Of a stretch of 64,000 nucleotides of DNA, positions 7,325 through 16,325 are shown one piece after another. The translations under genes were made by a program, and so were the position numbers. The notes under the pieces were generated by a model. That model was not told the origin of the DNA. It searched no databases and was given only the letters and a program-made list of their open reading frames with translations. The stretch covers positions 1,178,001 through 1,242,000 of the forward strand of contig JACHMT010000002.1 in the NCBI GenBank assembly GCA_014208095.1. Reading direction: 5' to 3'. This DNA is from Actinospineispora eucalypti (GTDB lineage: Bacteria > Actinomycetota > Actinomycetes > Mycobacteriales > Pseudonocardiaceae). How positions within the stretch are numbered: the first letter of the stretch is position 1; each line of letters starts with the position of its first letter.

Positions 7325-8127
7325 AACCCGTCTCGGGACACCGCCGCCCTCGGCTCGACGTGGCCGAGGTCGGCGGCCAGGTCCCGGGCCGCGTCGAGCA
7401 GGATCGGCACCGTCTCGTTGGCCAGCTTCTCCGGCGCCTGGCGACCGGCCGAGGTGGACGAGGCGAGCGCCGCGACCACCCGGCCGGTGCGGTCCCTGAC
7501 CGGGGCGGCGGCCGAGATCAGGCCCTCCTCCAGCTCGCCGTCCACGATCGCCCATCCCCGCTCGCGCACCCCGGCCAGGACCAGGCGCAGCTCGGCGGGA
7601 TCGGTCACCGTGGACGGCGTCCGCGCGCGCAGGTCGCTCTCCTCCAGGAAGCGGGTGATCCGCTCGGGGCCGGCCCAGGCCAGTAGCACCCTTCCCATCG
7701 ACGTGGCGTACGCCGGCACCCGGGTGCCGACCGCGACGTTGATGCTCATGATCCGGCGGACCGGCACGCGGGCCACGTAGACCGCGTCATGGCCGTCCAG
7801 CTCGGCCAGCGAGGCGGACTCCCCGGTTTGCTCGGCCAGGTGCAGCAGGTGCGGCTGGGCGATCTCGATCATTGCCCGGGTGGCGGTGTAGTGCTGGCCG
7901 ATGCTGAGCACCCTCGGCGTCAGCCGCCAGCGCGTGCCCTCGTTGGCCACGTATCCCAGGCGCTGCAGGGTGATCAGCAGCCGGCGCACGGCCGGGCGGG
8001 AGAGCCCCGTGGCCGAGGCCAGCTCGGCGAGCGTCGGGTTGCTCAGTTCCTCGTCGAAGGCGAGCAGTACGGCGAAGCCGCGCTCCAGGCTCTGCACGTA
8101 GTCGCGGTCGCCACCCTCCACAGCCAT
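7318..8127 (-). CDS. IclR-family regulator of the phenol/catechol operon (PcaR/CatR type)
   Basis: A 269-residue IclR protein: winged helix at about residues 12-75 (SLERGFAVLLAFDEE, SRPAVRRLLITLQRLGYV) and an IclR effector domain to the C-terminus (YATSMGRVLLAW is the hallmark loop). It matches the PcaR/PobR branch that controls protocatechuate and catechol pathways. ATG 8125-8127 has GGAAGG 8 bases upstream. It is divergent from the hydroxylase operon, and two identical-geometry palindromes lie between them. The likely effector is a pathway intermediate such as phenol, catechol or muconate (inference). Confidence 0.93.
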   Translation of the reverse strand: MAVEGGDRDYVQSLERGFAVLLAFDEELSNPTLAELASATGLSRPAVRRLLITLQRLGYVANEGTRWRLTPRVLSIGQHYTATRAMIEIAQPHLLHLAEQTGESASLAELDGHDAVYVARVPVRRIMSINVAVGTRVPAYATSMGRVLLAWAGPERITRFLEESDLRARTPSTVTDPAELRLVLAGVRERGWAIVDGELEEGLISAAAPVRDRTGRVVAALASSTSAGRQAPEKLANETVPILLDAARDLAADLGHVEPRAAVSRDGFY

Positions 8128-8203
8128 CCGCTCATCCTTCCGCAACGGAATACCCGCTCGGGCCTTGACCGGCCTTGGCCGGTGCGGCAGTCTCAACCGC
8201 GTT

Positions 8204-8238
8204 GAACGCAAAGCGTTCGTATAGTACGCATAGCGTAC
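8204..8238. promoter_or_regulatory. Twin IclR operators
   Basis: Two 15-bp palindromes of the same build: GAACGC-AAA-GCGTTC at 8204-8218 and GTACGC-ATA-GCGTAC at 8224-8238. They are spaced 20 bases apart, about two helical turns, so a tetramer could bind one DNA face. They lie between the divergent IclR gene and the hydroxylase operon. Confidence 0.8.
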
Positions 8239-8265
8239 ATCAACGCACAAGGAGGTGCGGCCGAC

Positions 8266-8841
8266 ATGACCGTCCAGCCCCGTCAGCTGCGGAACGCGTT
8301 CGGCCGGTTCGCCACCGGCGTTACCGTCGTGACCTGCCACAACAACGAAGGCACTCCGCACGGCGCCACGGTGAACGCGTTCACCGCCGTGTCGCTGGAG
8401 CCCGCGCTGTGCCAGGTCACGCTCACCCGCCGGTCCAAGGCCTGCGGCTACCTGGACGGAGCACCGTTCGCGGTCAACGTGCTGGGTGCCGGCCAGGCCG
8501 ACACCGCCTGGCACTTCGCCGGCCGGCCCGCCGACCCCGGGCCGGAGTGGGCGGAGGGACCCACCGCGCCGGTGCTGGTGGGTTCGGCGGCGGTGTACTC
8601 CTGCCGCCCGTGGCGCACCTACGACGGGGGCGACCACCTGATCGTCGTCGGCGAGGTCGCCCACATCGAGGTCACCGAGGCCGAGCCGCTGCTGTTCTAC
8701 CGGGGCTCGTTCCGGGACATCGGCCCGGTGGAGACCGGCACGCACTGGGGAGGCTCGCTCGACTGCCCCGAGGCCGGTTGGTTCGGGATTGTCGACGGAG
8801 CCGCAACCACCTTCACCCCACTACGCCCGCACGCCGCCTGA
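8266..8841 (+). CDS. Flavin reductase component (HpaC/PheA2-like)
   Basis: A 191-residue protein of the flavin reductase-like FMN-binding split-barrel family: N-terminal LRNAFGRFATGVTVVT, then GATVNAF.AVSLEPALCQVTLTR and a C-terminal LLFYRGSF. It supplies reduced FAD to the oxygenase encoded 24 bases downstream, using NAD(P)H. ATG 8266 has AAGGAGG about 10 bases upstream. First gene of the five-gene operon. In Rhodococcus the same pair PheA2/PheA1 makes catechol from phenol (established knowledge). Confidence 0.92.
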   Translation: MTVQPRQLRNAFGRFATGVTVVTCHNNEGTPHGATVNAFTAVSLEPALCQVTLTRRSKACGYLDGAPFAVNVLGAGQADTAWHFAGRPADPGPEWAEGPTAPVLVGSAAVYSCRPWRTYDGGDHLIVVGEVAHIEVTEAEPLLFYRGSFRDIGPVETGTHWGGSLDCPEAGWFGIVDGAATTFTPLRPHAA

Positions 8842-8865
8842 ACTCGCAACCGAAGGGCCAGACCC

Positions 8866-10431
8866 ATGACGATCCAGCAGGACCGCGTCGCCGCGACCCC
8901 GACCGCCACCGCCCCGATGACCGGCGACGAGTACCTCGAGTCGATCCGGGACGGCCGGGAGGTGTGGATCTACGGCGAGCGGGTCAGGGACGTGACCACC
9001 CACCCGGCCTTCCGCAACCCGGTCCGGATGACCGCCCGGCTCTACGACGCCCTGCACGACCCGGCCGCCCGGGATGCGCTCACCGTGCCGACCGACACCG
9101 GCAACGGCGGCGTCACGCACCCGTTCTTCCGCAGCCCGCACACGGTCGAGGACCTGCTCGCCGACCGCAAGGCGATCGAGACCTGGGCCCGGATGAGCTA
9201 TGGCTGGATGGGTCGCTCCCCCGACTACAAGGCCAGCTTCCTCGGCACCCTCGGCGCGAACAGCGAGTTCTACGCGCCGTTCGAGGACAACGCGAAGCGC
9301 TGGTACCGCGAGTCGCAGGAGAAGGTCCTCTACTGGAACCACGCCATCATCAACCCGCCGGTGGACCGCAACCTCCCGCCGGACGAGGTCGGCGACGTGT
9401 TCATGAAGGTGGAGAAGGAGACCGACGCCGGCCTGATCGTGTCCGGGGCGAAGGTCGTGGCCACCGGGTCGGCGATCACCAACTACAACTTCATCGCGCA
9501 CTACGGGCTGCCGATCAAGAAGAAGGAGTTCGCGCTGATCTGCACGGTGCCCATGGACGCGCCGGGCATCAAGCTGATCTGTCGCACCTCCTACACCCAG
9601 CAGGCCGCCGTGATGGGCAGCCCGTTCGACTACCCGCTGTCCTCCCGGCTGGACGAGAACGACACGATCTTCGTCTTCGACAAGGTCCTGGTGCCCTGGG
9701 AGAACGTCTTCCTCTACGGCGACATCGAGAAGATCAACGGCTTCTTCCCGGTCTCCGGGTTCATCCCCCGGTTCACCTTCCACGGCTGCATCCGGCTGGC
9801 CACCAAGATCGATTTTATCGCCGGCCTGCTGCTCAAGGCCCTGGAGATCACCGGCAGCAAGGACTTCCGGGGCGTACAGAGCCGGGTCGGTGAGGTGATC
9901 GGCTGGCGGAACACCTTCTTCGCCCTGGCCGACGCGATGGCCAGCAACCCCGACGAGTGGGTGGGCGGCGCCCTGCTGCCCAAGCTGGACTACGGCCTGA
10001 CCTACCGGATGCTGATGATCCAGGCCTACCCGCGGATCAAGGAGATCATCGAGTCCGACGTGGCGTCCGGGCTGATCTACCTCAACTCGCACTCGATCGA
10101 TTTCAAGACCCCCGAGGTGCGGCCCTACCTGGACCGCTACGTCCGGGGTTCGAACGGCTACGAGGCCGTCGACCGGGTCAAGGTCATGAAGGCGCTGTGG
10201 GACGCCGTCGGGTCCGAGTTCGGCGGGCGCCACGAGCTGTACGAGCGCAACTACTCCGGCAACCACGAGAACGTGAAGGCCGAGCTGCTGTTCGCCGCCG
10301 AGGCCCAGGGCCACACCGCCGCCATGAAGGGCCTTGCCGAACAGTGCCTGGCGGAGTACGACCTGGACGGCTGGACCGTTCCCGACCTCGTCAACAACGA
10401 CGACGTCAGCTTCCTGCGCAACCGGCACTGA
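8866..10431 (+). CDS. FADH2-dependent phenol-type monooxygenase (HpaB/PheA1 family)
   Basis: A 521-residue large component of the 4-hydroxyphenylacetate 3-hydroxylase family; residues about 20-290 and 300-505 are the N- and C-terminal domains. Recognisable stretches include GRVRD-like YGERVRDVTTHPAFRNPV, NFIAHYGLPIKKKE and VLVPWENVFLYGD. It ortho-hydroxylates a phenolic substrate with FADH2 from the preceding reductase. Since catA-catB-catC follow, the product should be catechol and the substrate phenol or a simple phenol (inference); a hydroxyphenylacetate or nitrophenol substrate cannot be excluded. Confidence 0.92.
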   Translation: MTIQQDRVAATPTATAPMTGDEYLESIRDGREVWIYGERVRDVTTHPAFRNPVRMTARLYDALHDPAARDALTVPTDTGNGGVTHPFFRSPHTVEDLLADRKAIETWARMSYGWMGRSPDYKASFLGTLGANSEFYAPFEDNAKRWYRESQEKVLYWNHAIINPPVDRNLPPDEVGDVFMKVEKETDAGLIVSGAKVVATGSAITNYNFIAHYGLPIKKKEFALICTVPMDAPGIKLICRTSYTQQAAVMGSPFDYPLSSRLDENDTIFVFDKVLVPWENVFLYGDIEKINGFFPVSGFIPRFTFHGCIRLATKIDFIAGLLLKALEITGSKDFRGVQSRVGEVIGWRNTFFALADAMASNPDEWVGGALLPKLDYGLTYRMLMIQAYPRIKEIIESDVASGLIYLNSHSIDFKTPEVRPYLDRYVRGSNGYEAVDRVKVMKALWDAVGSEFGGRHELYERNYSGNHENVKAELLFAAEAQGHTAAMKGLAEQCLAEYDLDGWTVPDLVNNDDVSFLRNRH

Positions 10432-10450
10432 CGCACACCAGGAGGACACG

Positions 10451-11302
10451 ATGACCACCACACAGCCCTCACCCACCGCCGCCGGCTCGGGCGCCAGCGC
10501 CTCGGACGCCTTCCGGGCCAGCACCGAACGCCGGGGCAGCGCCGGCACGTCCCAGGAGCGCGCCGACCGGCTGCTCTCCCGCACCCTGGCCGCCATCCAC
10601 CAGGTGATCCGCGAGGAGGAGGTCAGCTACCCGGAGTTCCAGACCGTCAAGCGGTGGCTGATGGAGGTCGGGGAGGGCGGCGAATGGCCGCTGTTCCTCG
10701 ACGTCTTCTTCGAGCACGAGGTTGAGAAGGTCGCCGCCCGCACCCAGCGGGGCAGCGTCGGCAGCATCGAGGGCCCCTACTACCTGCCCGGCCAGCGGCG
10801 GTTGGGCTCGGTCGCCACACTGCCGATGCGGCCGGACGAGAAGGGGGCGCGGTTGGTCTTCTCCGGCCAGGTCCGCGATCTGGACGGCGCCGCGCTGGCC
10901 GGTGCGGAGATCGACTTCTGGCAGGCCGACGCCGACGGCTACTACTCCGGTTTCGCCCCGGACCTGCCCGAGGGCAACCTGCGCGGCGTGATCGTCACCG
11001 ACGACCAGGGCCGGTTCGAGATCACCTCCGTCCTGCCCGCGCCCTACCAGATCCCGACCGACGGCCCGACCGGCGCACTGATCGCGGCGGCCGGCTGGCA
11101 CCCGTGGCGCCCGGCCCACCTGCACCTGATGGTGCGCGCGGACGGCCACCGCCAGATCACCACCCAGCTCTACTTCGCCGGCGGCGAGTGGCTCGGGTCC
11201 GACATCGCGTCGGCGACCAAGGACGAGCTGGTGCTGGACCCGGAGCGGCAGGCCGACGGCGGCTACACGGCGGTCTACGACTTCGTGCTCGAGCCGGCGT
11301 GA
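10451..11302 (+). CDS. catA: Catechol 1,2-dioxygenase (intradiol)
   Basis: A 283-residue intradiol dioxygenase. An N-terminal helical dimerisation domain (about residues 40-120) is followed by the catalytic beta-sandwich. The Fe(III) ligands are visible as Tyr in GPYYLPG, Tyr in PAPYQIP and two His in RPAHLHLMV. It opens catechol to cis,cis-muconate. ATG 10451 has GGAGG 5 bases upstream. The first 40 residues are a disordered S/A/T-rich tail, longer than usual. Hydroxyquinol 1,2-dioxygenase is the main alternative, but the adjacent catB and catC favour catechol. Confidence 0.92.
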   Translation: MTTTQPSPTAAGSGASASDAFRASTERRGSAGTSQERADRLLSRTLAAIHQVIREEEVSYPEFQTVKRWLMEVGEGGEWPLFLDVFFEHEVEKVAARTQRGSVGSIEGPYYLPGQRRLGSVATLPMRPDEKGARLVFSGQVRDLDGAALAGAEIDFWQADADGYYSGFAPDLPEGNLRGVIVTDDQGRFEITSVLPAPYQIPTDGPTGALIAAAGWHPWRPAHLHLMVRADGHRQITTQLYFAGGEWLGSDIASATKDELVLDPERQADGGYTAVYDFVLEPA

Positions 11303-12426
11303 GCGACGACGACCTCCGGATCGACCGCGTCGAAACGGTGCTGGTGGACATCCCATTGCGCCGCCCGCACCGTTTCGCCCGCGTGAGCATGGACGCCCAG
11401 CCGGTGCTCTACGTCTTCGTCCGGACCAGGGGCGGGAGCACCGGCGTGGGCGAGGGAGTCGTGCCGGCCGGGCCGTGGTGGGGCGGCGAGTCGGTGGAGA
11501 CCATGCAACTGGTGGTGGAGCGCTACATCGCGCCGGTCGTGCTCGGCCGTCGGGTGGACGACGTCCACGGCATCCTGCGCGAGGTCACCGACGTGGTGGC
11601 CAACAACCTGTTCGCCAAGGCCGCCGTCGAGGTGGCCGTGCACGACGCGTGGGCCCGCGCGCTCGGCGTGCCCGTGCACACCCTCCTCGGCGGGCTGGCC
11701 CGCACCTCGGTACCGGTCACCTGGGCGCTGGGCACCGAGCCCGCGCCCGTGGTGGTCGAGGAGGCGCTCGGCAAGCTGGACGCCAACCTGCACCACACCT
11801 TCAAGCTGAAGATGGGCGCCCAGGACCCGGCCGACGACGTCGCCCGCATCCGCTCCGTCGCCGAGAAGCTGGCCGGGGTGGCCGGCGTCCGGGTGGACCT
11901 GAACGCCCGCTGGGACCGGCTCACCGCGCTGACCCACCTGCCCCGGCTGGCCGAGGCCGGCGTGGAGATGGTGGAGCAACCCGTACCCGGCGCCGAGATC
12001 GAGGCGCTGGCCGAGATCAGCGCGGCGCTGCCCATCCCGGTCATGGCCGACGAGACCCTGCGCACCCCGGGCGACGCGGTGCGCATCGCCCGGCTTCGCG
12101 CGGCGGACATCTTCGCGGTGAAGACCACCAAGTGCGGCGGCCTGCGGGCCAGCATGGAGATCGCGGCGATCGGGGCGGCCGCCGGCATCCCCTCGCACGG
12201 GGCGACCTCGATCGAGTCCCCGGTCGGCACCGCCGCCTCGCTCCATTTCGCCTGCGCGGCCCCCGGCGTAACCTGGGGCAGCGAGCTGTTCGGACCGCTG
12301 CTCATGGCCGAGGAGATGGTCACCGAACCGCTGCGCTACGCCGGCGGCCACCTGCACCTGCCCGAAGGCCCCGGGCTGGGCGTGGAGCTCGACCCCGACA
12401 AGATCCGCGCGTTCCGGAGGGACTGA
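11299..12426 (+). CDS. catB: Muconate cycloisomerase
   Basis: A 375-residue member of the enolase superfamily, muconate-lactonizing subgroup. The catalytic KxK is in TFKLKMG; metal ligands D, E and D are in VRVDLNARWD, VEQPV and VMADETL; the second catalytic Lys is in AVKTTKCGG. It converts cis,cis-muconate to muconolactone. GTG 11299 overlaps the catA stop by 4 bases (GTGA), giving translational coupling. Confidence 0.93.
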   Translation: MSDDDLRIDRVETVLVDIPLRRPHRFARVSMDAQPVLYVFVRTRGGSTGVGEGVVPAGPWWGGESVETMQLVVERYIAPVVLGRRVDDVHGILREVTDVVANNLFAKAAVEVAVHDAWARALGVPVHTLLGGLARTSVPVTWALGTEPAPVVVEEALGKLDANLHHTFKLKMGAQDPADDVARIRSVAEKLAGVAGVRVDLNARWDRLTALTHLPRLAEAGVEMVEQPVPGAEIEALAEISAALPIPVMADETLRTPGDAVRIARLRAADIFAVKTTKCGGLRASMEIAAIGAAAGIPSHGATSIESPVGTAASLHFACAAPGVTWGSELFGPLLMAEEMVTEPLRYAGGHLHLPEGPGLGVELDPDKIRAFRRD

Positions 12427-12429
12427 CCC

Positions 12430-12705
12430 GTGCTCTTCCACGTCACCATGGACGTCGACATCCCGCACGACCTCGACCCGGACGTCCGCGCCGACACCCT
12501 CGCCCGGGAGAAGGCCTACGCGCAGGACCTGCAGCGGCAGGGGAAGTGGCGGCACATCTGGCGGGTGGTCGGGAAGTACTCCAACGTGAGCATCTTCGAC
12601 GTGGGCTCCACCGACGAGCTGCACGAGATCCTCTGGAACCTCCCCCTCTTCCAGTACATGACCGTCCAGGTCACGCCGCTGTGCCCCCACCCCTCCGCGA
12701 TCTAG
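12430..12705 (+). CDS. catC: Muconolactone delta-isomerase
   Basis: A 91-residue protein, the usual family size, beginning MLFHVTMDVDIPHDLDP and containing the conserved GKWRHIWRVVGKYSNVSIFDV and NLPLFQYMTVQVTPL segments. It makes 3-oxoadipate enol-lactone. GTG start 3 bases after catB. The route onward (enol-lactone hydrolase, CoA transferase, thiolase) is not in this window. It overlaps the convergent glycosyltransferase stop by 4 bases. Confidence 0.95.
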   Translation: MLFHVTMDVDIPHDLDPDVRADTLAREKAYAQDLQRQGKWRHIWRVVGKYSNVSIFDVGSTDELHEILWNLPLFQYMTVQVTPLCPHPSAI

Positions 12706-13976
12706 CTGGCGAGTACCTGGGGGCGGGCGCGGAAGAGGTCGTCGAACACCCGGGCGCGGTCGAAGGCCATGGCCTGCTCGCGGCCGCGCCGCTCCAGCGA
12801 GCGCCGCTCGTGCTCCGGCATCTCCAGCACCACCCGGTCCAGCGCCGCCGCCAGCGCGGGGACGTCGCCGGCCGGCACGATGACCGCTGCATCGCCGACC
12901 GCCTCGCCGGTGCCGCCGGTGAGCGCGGTGATCACCGGGCCGCCCCCGGTGAGCAGCTTCTCGGCCAGCGCGATCCCGAAGGTCTCCACGAAGTCGGGCT
13001 CCTCCTTGGTCGGCAGCGCGTAACCCGCGCAGCCGCGCATGAGCCGGGGTTTCTCCGCGTCGTCCACGTCGGTCAGGAAAACCACCCGGTCACCGAGCGG
13101 AGCGGCCAGCTCGCGCACCTCCGCCAGTGAAGTCCCGTTGCCCGCGATGACCAGCTTCACCCGGTCGCGGGCTCGGCTCCCGGCGTACGCCACCACCAGG
13201 TCGTGCACGCCCTTGGCCCGGGTCACCCGGGAGAGGAACAGCAGGTAGCCGTCCCGGACCAGGCCCCGGCGGGCCAGTGCGGCGTCCACCTCGGCCGGGT
13301 CCGGGTCGAGGTAGGCGGCGGCCTCGATCGGCGGGTAGCTGACCGTCACCCGGTCCCGGCACTCGCCGGCGAACCGGGTGCCGGTGTGCCGGTCCACCGC
13401 CTCGGCGGCCAGCACTATCTGGTCCCGGGTGTACTCGGAGACCGCCACCACCTGGTCGTGCGCGAGATACGTGGTGAACGTGGCCACGGCGGCGCCGAAC
13501 CGGCCCTCGCGCAGGCAGGACCGGATCACGTTGGTGACGTCCGAGCCGACCGCCTTGGCGATGGTGTGCACGTCCGGGGCGAAGCCGGCCGCGCGGGCCG
13601 AGGCCACCGCGTCGACGACGACGTTCGCGTGCGGCGCCAGGTACATGGACAGGCAGACGGTCGGCACCGGGTCGGCGAGCAGCTCGACCAGCCGGCCGGT
13701 GAGGCCGGCCAGGTGGCGGCCGTCCGGCACGCGGTAGTCGCCGACCGGTTCGGGGCGTTCCACGGTAATCCCCGGGCTGTAGGGCTGGAGCCGGTCCAGC
13801 GGCTTCAGCGGGAGGCCGGCCGCCTGCAGCGCGGCAAGGGGCCAGGTCAGCAGCCGGACGTCGGTGAAACCCCTGGTCAGGGCCACCTCGGCCAGGTTGC
13901 GCGCCTCGCCGGAGTGGCCGCAGATCACCGGGTCGGCACGCACCACGATGACCAGTCGGCGTTCTGGGAAGCTCAT
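12702..13976 (-). CDS. Glycosyltransferase family 4-like protein
   Basis: A 424-residue GT-B fold enzyme. The C-terminal half shows YLLFLSRVTRAKGVHDLV, VIAGNGTSLAEVR and the donor-binding E-x7-E region (EEPDFVETFGIALAEKLL), as in nucleotide-sugar retaining transferases. The N-terminal half contains HSGEARNLAEVAL, an acceptor-side loop. No signal peptide. It overlaps the upstream GH92 gene by 4 bases (ATGA), so the two are co-translated; a glycosyltransferase and a mannosidase in one operon suggests mannoside turnover or remodelling (inference). Acceptor and sugar are unknown. Confidence 0.85.
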   Translation of the reverse strand: MSFPERRLVIVVRADPVICGHSGEARNLAEVALTRGFTDVRLLTWPLAALQAAGLPLKPLDRLQPYSPGITVERPEPVGDYRVPDGRHLAGLTGRLVELLADPVPTVCLSMYLAPHANVVVDAVASARAAGFAPDVHTIAKAVGSDVTNVIRSCLREGRFGAAVATFTTYLAHDQVVAVSEYTRDQIVLAAEAVDRHTGTRFAGECRDRVTVSYPPIEAAAYLDPDPAEVDAALARRGLVRDGYLLFLSRVTRAKGVHDLVVAYAGSRARDRVKLVIAGNGTSLAEVRELAAPLGDRVVFLTDVDDAEKPRLMRGCAGYALPTKEEPDFVETFGIALAEKLLTGGGPVITALTGGTGEAVGDAAVIVPAGDVPALAAALDRVVLEMPEHERRSLERRGREQAMAFDRARVFDDLFRARPQVLAS

Positions 13977-16261
13977 GTCGTGCCCCCTCCGGGCCGGGCG
14001 TCGGACACCGAGGGCGGGCGGGCCGAGCGCCCCCACTGGGACGGCTCCGGGCCGAGCTCCAGCCGCAGCAGGCCGCCTCGGTGCACCTCCGACGCGTTGA
14101 TGTGGGTCGTCTCGAGCGGCCGGCCGTTCAGTGTGGCCGACCGCACGTACTGGGTGGGCGGGGTGTGCTCGACGCCGTCCGCGCCGATCGGTTCGTCCCG
14201 GTGCCCGGAGGCCTCGATGACGAACTCGCCGCCGTCCACCCGCAGGGCGGCCCGGGCGAACGCCGGCGCGTTGACCAGGAACCGGCCCTGCCCGGCGACC
14301 GGGAACAGCCCCAGCGACGCCCAGACGTACCACGCGCTGAGCCCGCCCGAGTCGTCGTTGCCCGGCAGCCCGCCGGCGCCGGTGCCGAACTGCCAGGTGA
14401 GCGCCGCGTGCACGATCTCGGCCGTGCGGTCGGGGCGGCCGGCATAGTGGTAGGCCCACGGCGCGTCCATGTCCGGCTCGTTGTTCAGCCCCTCGAACCG
14501 GTTCAGCGCGTAGCCGGCCGCCATCTCCTCGGCCGACGGCCGCCGCCCGGGCTGGGTGACGGCCCCGGCGAAGCCGGCCGCGGGCGGGCGGCCGGCTTGG
14601 CGCCCGACGGGAACACTGCCGCCGAACCCGAAGAACCGGTCCAGCATGGCGACGAAGGCGTCCTCGCCACCGGCCAGCGCGATCCGCGCCCGCATGTCGT
14701 GCAGCAGCCGGAACGAGTAGTTCCACTTGCCGCCCTCGTAGAACTCGGAGTCGCGCAGCAGCCCGGTGGACCGCTCGAACGCGTTCACCCAGTTCCGGGC
14801 CCGCTCCTCCAACTCGTCGGCCAGCCGCTTGTCCCCCAGCGCCCGGGCCACCTTGGCGGTGCAGTGGTGGCCGTAGGCCAGGTCCAGCGTGTGGGTGATC
14901 GGGTGCACCAGGCCCTGCTCCAGGAAGTCCTCGCCGTAGAGGCGGCGCAGGTCATCCACCATGTGGACCAGTGCCCAGCTCCAGTCCAGGCCGCCCAGCC
15001 CGAGCGCGTGCGCGTCGGCCAGCGCGGTGTGCGCGAGGGCGCTGCCCTGCCGGAAGAAGCGGTCCGCCCCCCGGGCCATCCGGTAGCCGATCGGGAAGTT
15101 GCCCTCCTCCTCGCACACCCGGATCAGCGACTCCAGCAGGTCGGCCGCCCGGTCCGGCACGATCGCCATGAGCAGCGGGATCTGCGCCTTGTAGATGTCC
15201 CACATGGTGCAGACGTCGAACGCGAACGGCCCGGAAGCCGGCCAGAACGGGCTCTCGTCGTCGCCGAAGCAGGGCTTGATCAGCGAGTGGTAGAGCGCGG
15301 TGGCCATCACCTGCCGGCGGGCCGGTGTGCCGCCATCCACCTCGACCCGGCTGAGGTGGTCGCCCCACCGGCCCGAGGTGCGCGCCCGGACCAGGTCGAA
15401 GACCGGGCCTTCCTCCCCGCACTCGCGCTCCAGGTTCTCCCTGGCCTGGTCACAGCCGCGCAGCGAGAAGCCCAGCCGCACCTCGATGGTCCGGCCGGCC
15501 CGCGCGGAGCCCATGAACAGCAGGCCGAACGGGCGCAGCGTGGTCTGCCGGATGCTGTCGAAGTCCAGCCGGGTGCCGCCCTCGATCAGCCGGCGGTCGT
15601 GCCAGAGCATCTGCCGCCAGCCGGGGCTGTCCACCTGCAGGTACACCGAGAGCGGCACGCCCTCCAGCACCACCGTGCCCTGCGCGTGGCCCCGCCCCAT
15701 GCTCTCCACCTGGGCGCGCAGCGGGACGGTCCGGCCGTGCTCGATGGCCAGCCCGCCACAGGACAGGTCCACCACCACCCGCGCGCTCGAGCTCTCCGGG
15801 AAGGTGTACCGGTGCACGGCGACCTTCTCGCCGACGGTGATCTCGCAGCGGATGCCGGTGTCCAGGGTGGCCGCGTAGTACCCGGCCGACGCCGTCTCGT
15901 CGCGCAGCGGCCAGGCCTCGCCGAGCTCGTCCAGCGGCTGCACCATCGGCGTGACCCGCACGTAGTTGTAGTACTTGCGGATCGCGCCGGTACCGGACTG
16001 CTGGAAGTGCGTGAAGCCGGAGGCCTGCAGCGTGTCGAACAGTTCCTCGGGCACGCCCTCGGTGTTCTTCCGGTAGCGCCCGTAGCCGGTCGGGTAGGCA
16101 CCCGAGTAGGCGCAGGCCGACACCATGCCCAGCGGGTAGGTCGCGCCCGGGTGGGTGTTCCCGACCTGCGGTTTCGGCCACCACCATGTGGCGGCGAGAC
16201 CGGCCGGAGGCGGGAGGCTGGTCGCGGCGGTCCCGATGAACGGATCAATCTCGGTGAGAAT
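13973..16261 (-). CDS. GH92 alpha-mannosidase-like glycoside hydrolase, atypical start
   Basis: A large GH92 enzyme (exo-alpha-mannosidases that need Ca2+). Diagnostic motifs are ASGFTHFQQSG, FDVCTMWDIYKAQIPLL, NNEPDMDAPWAYHY and LPGNDDSGGLSAWYVW. The first ATG, at 16126, gives 717 residues and omits conserved sequence. The frame upstream encodes IDPFIGT and NTHPGATYPLGM, the true GH92 N-terminus, but from the stop at 16086-16088 of the complementary numbering (TGA at 16286-16288) there is no ATG, GTG, TTG or CTG. The only candidate is ATT at 16259-16261, two codons before TEIDPFIGT. Either a rare ATT start is used or the start has been lost and a truncated product is made. Confidence 0.75.
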   Translation of the reverse strand: MLTEIDPFIGTAATSLPPPAGLAATWWWPKPQVGNTHPGATYPLGMVSACAYSGAYPTGYGRYRKNTEGVPEELFDTLQASGFTHFQQSGTGAIRKYYNYVRVTPMVQPLDELGEAWPLRDETASAGYYAATLDTGIRCEITVGEKVAVHRYTFPESSSARVVVDLSCGGLAIEHGRTVPLRAQVESMGRGHAQGTVVLEGVPLSVYLQVDSPGWRQMLWHDRRLIEGGTRLDFDSIRQTTLRPFGLLFMGSARAGRTIEVRLGFSLRGCDQARENLERECGEEGPVFDLVRARTSGRWGDHLSRVEVDGGTPARRQVMATALYHSLIKPCFGDDESPFWPASGPFAFDVCTMWDIYKAQIPLLMAIVPDRAADLLESLIRVCEEEGNFPIGYRMARGADRFFRQGSALAHTALADAHALGLGGLDWSWALVHMVDDLRRLYGEDFLEQGLVHPITHTLDLAYGHHCTAKVARALGDKRLADELEERARNWVNAFERSTGLLRDSEFYEGGKWNYSFRLLHDMRARIALAGGEDAFVAMLDRFFGFGGSVPVGRQAGRPPAAGFAGAVTQPGRRPSAEEMAAGYALNRFEGLNNEPDMDAPWAYHYAGRPDRTAEIVHAALTWQFGTGAGGLPGNDDSGGLSAWYVWASLGLFPVAGQGRFLVNAPAFARAALRVDGGEFVIEASGHRDEPIGADGVEHTPPTQYVRSATLNGRPLETTHINASEVHRGGLLRLELGPEPSQWGRSARPPSVSDARPGGGTT

Positions 16262-16325
16262 GCCCGGACTGTAGAACGGCGGCGGTCACCCGGCGGTTAC
16301 CGCGACGTGAAATCGCGGTACACGC

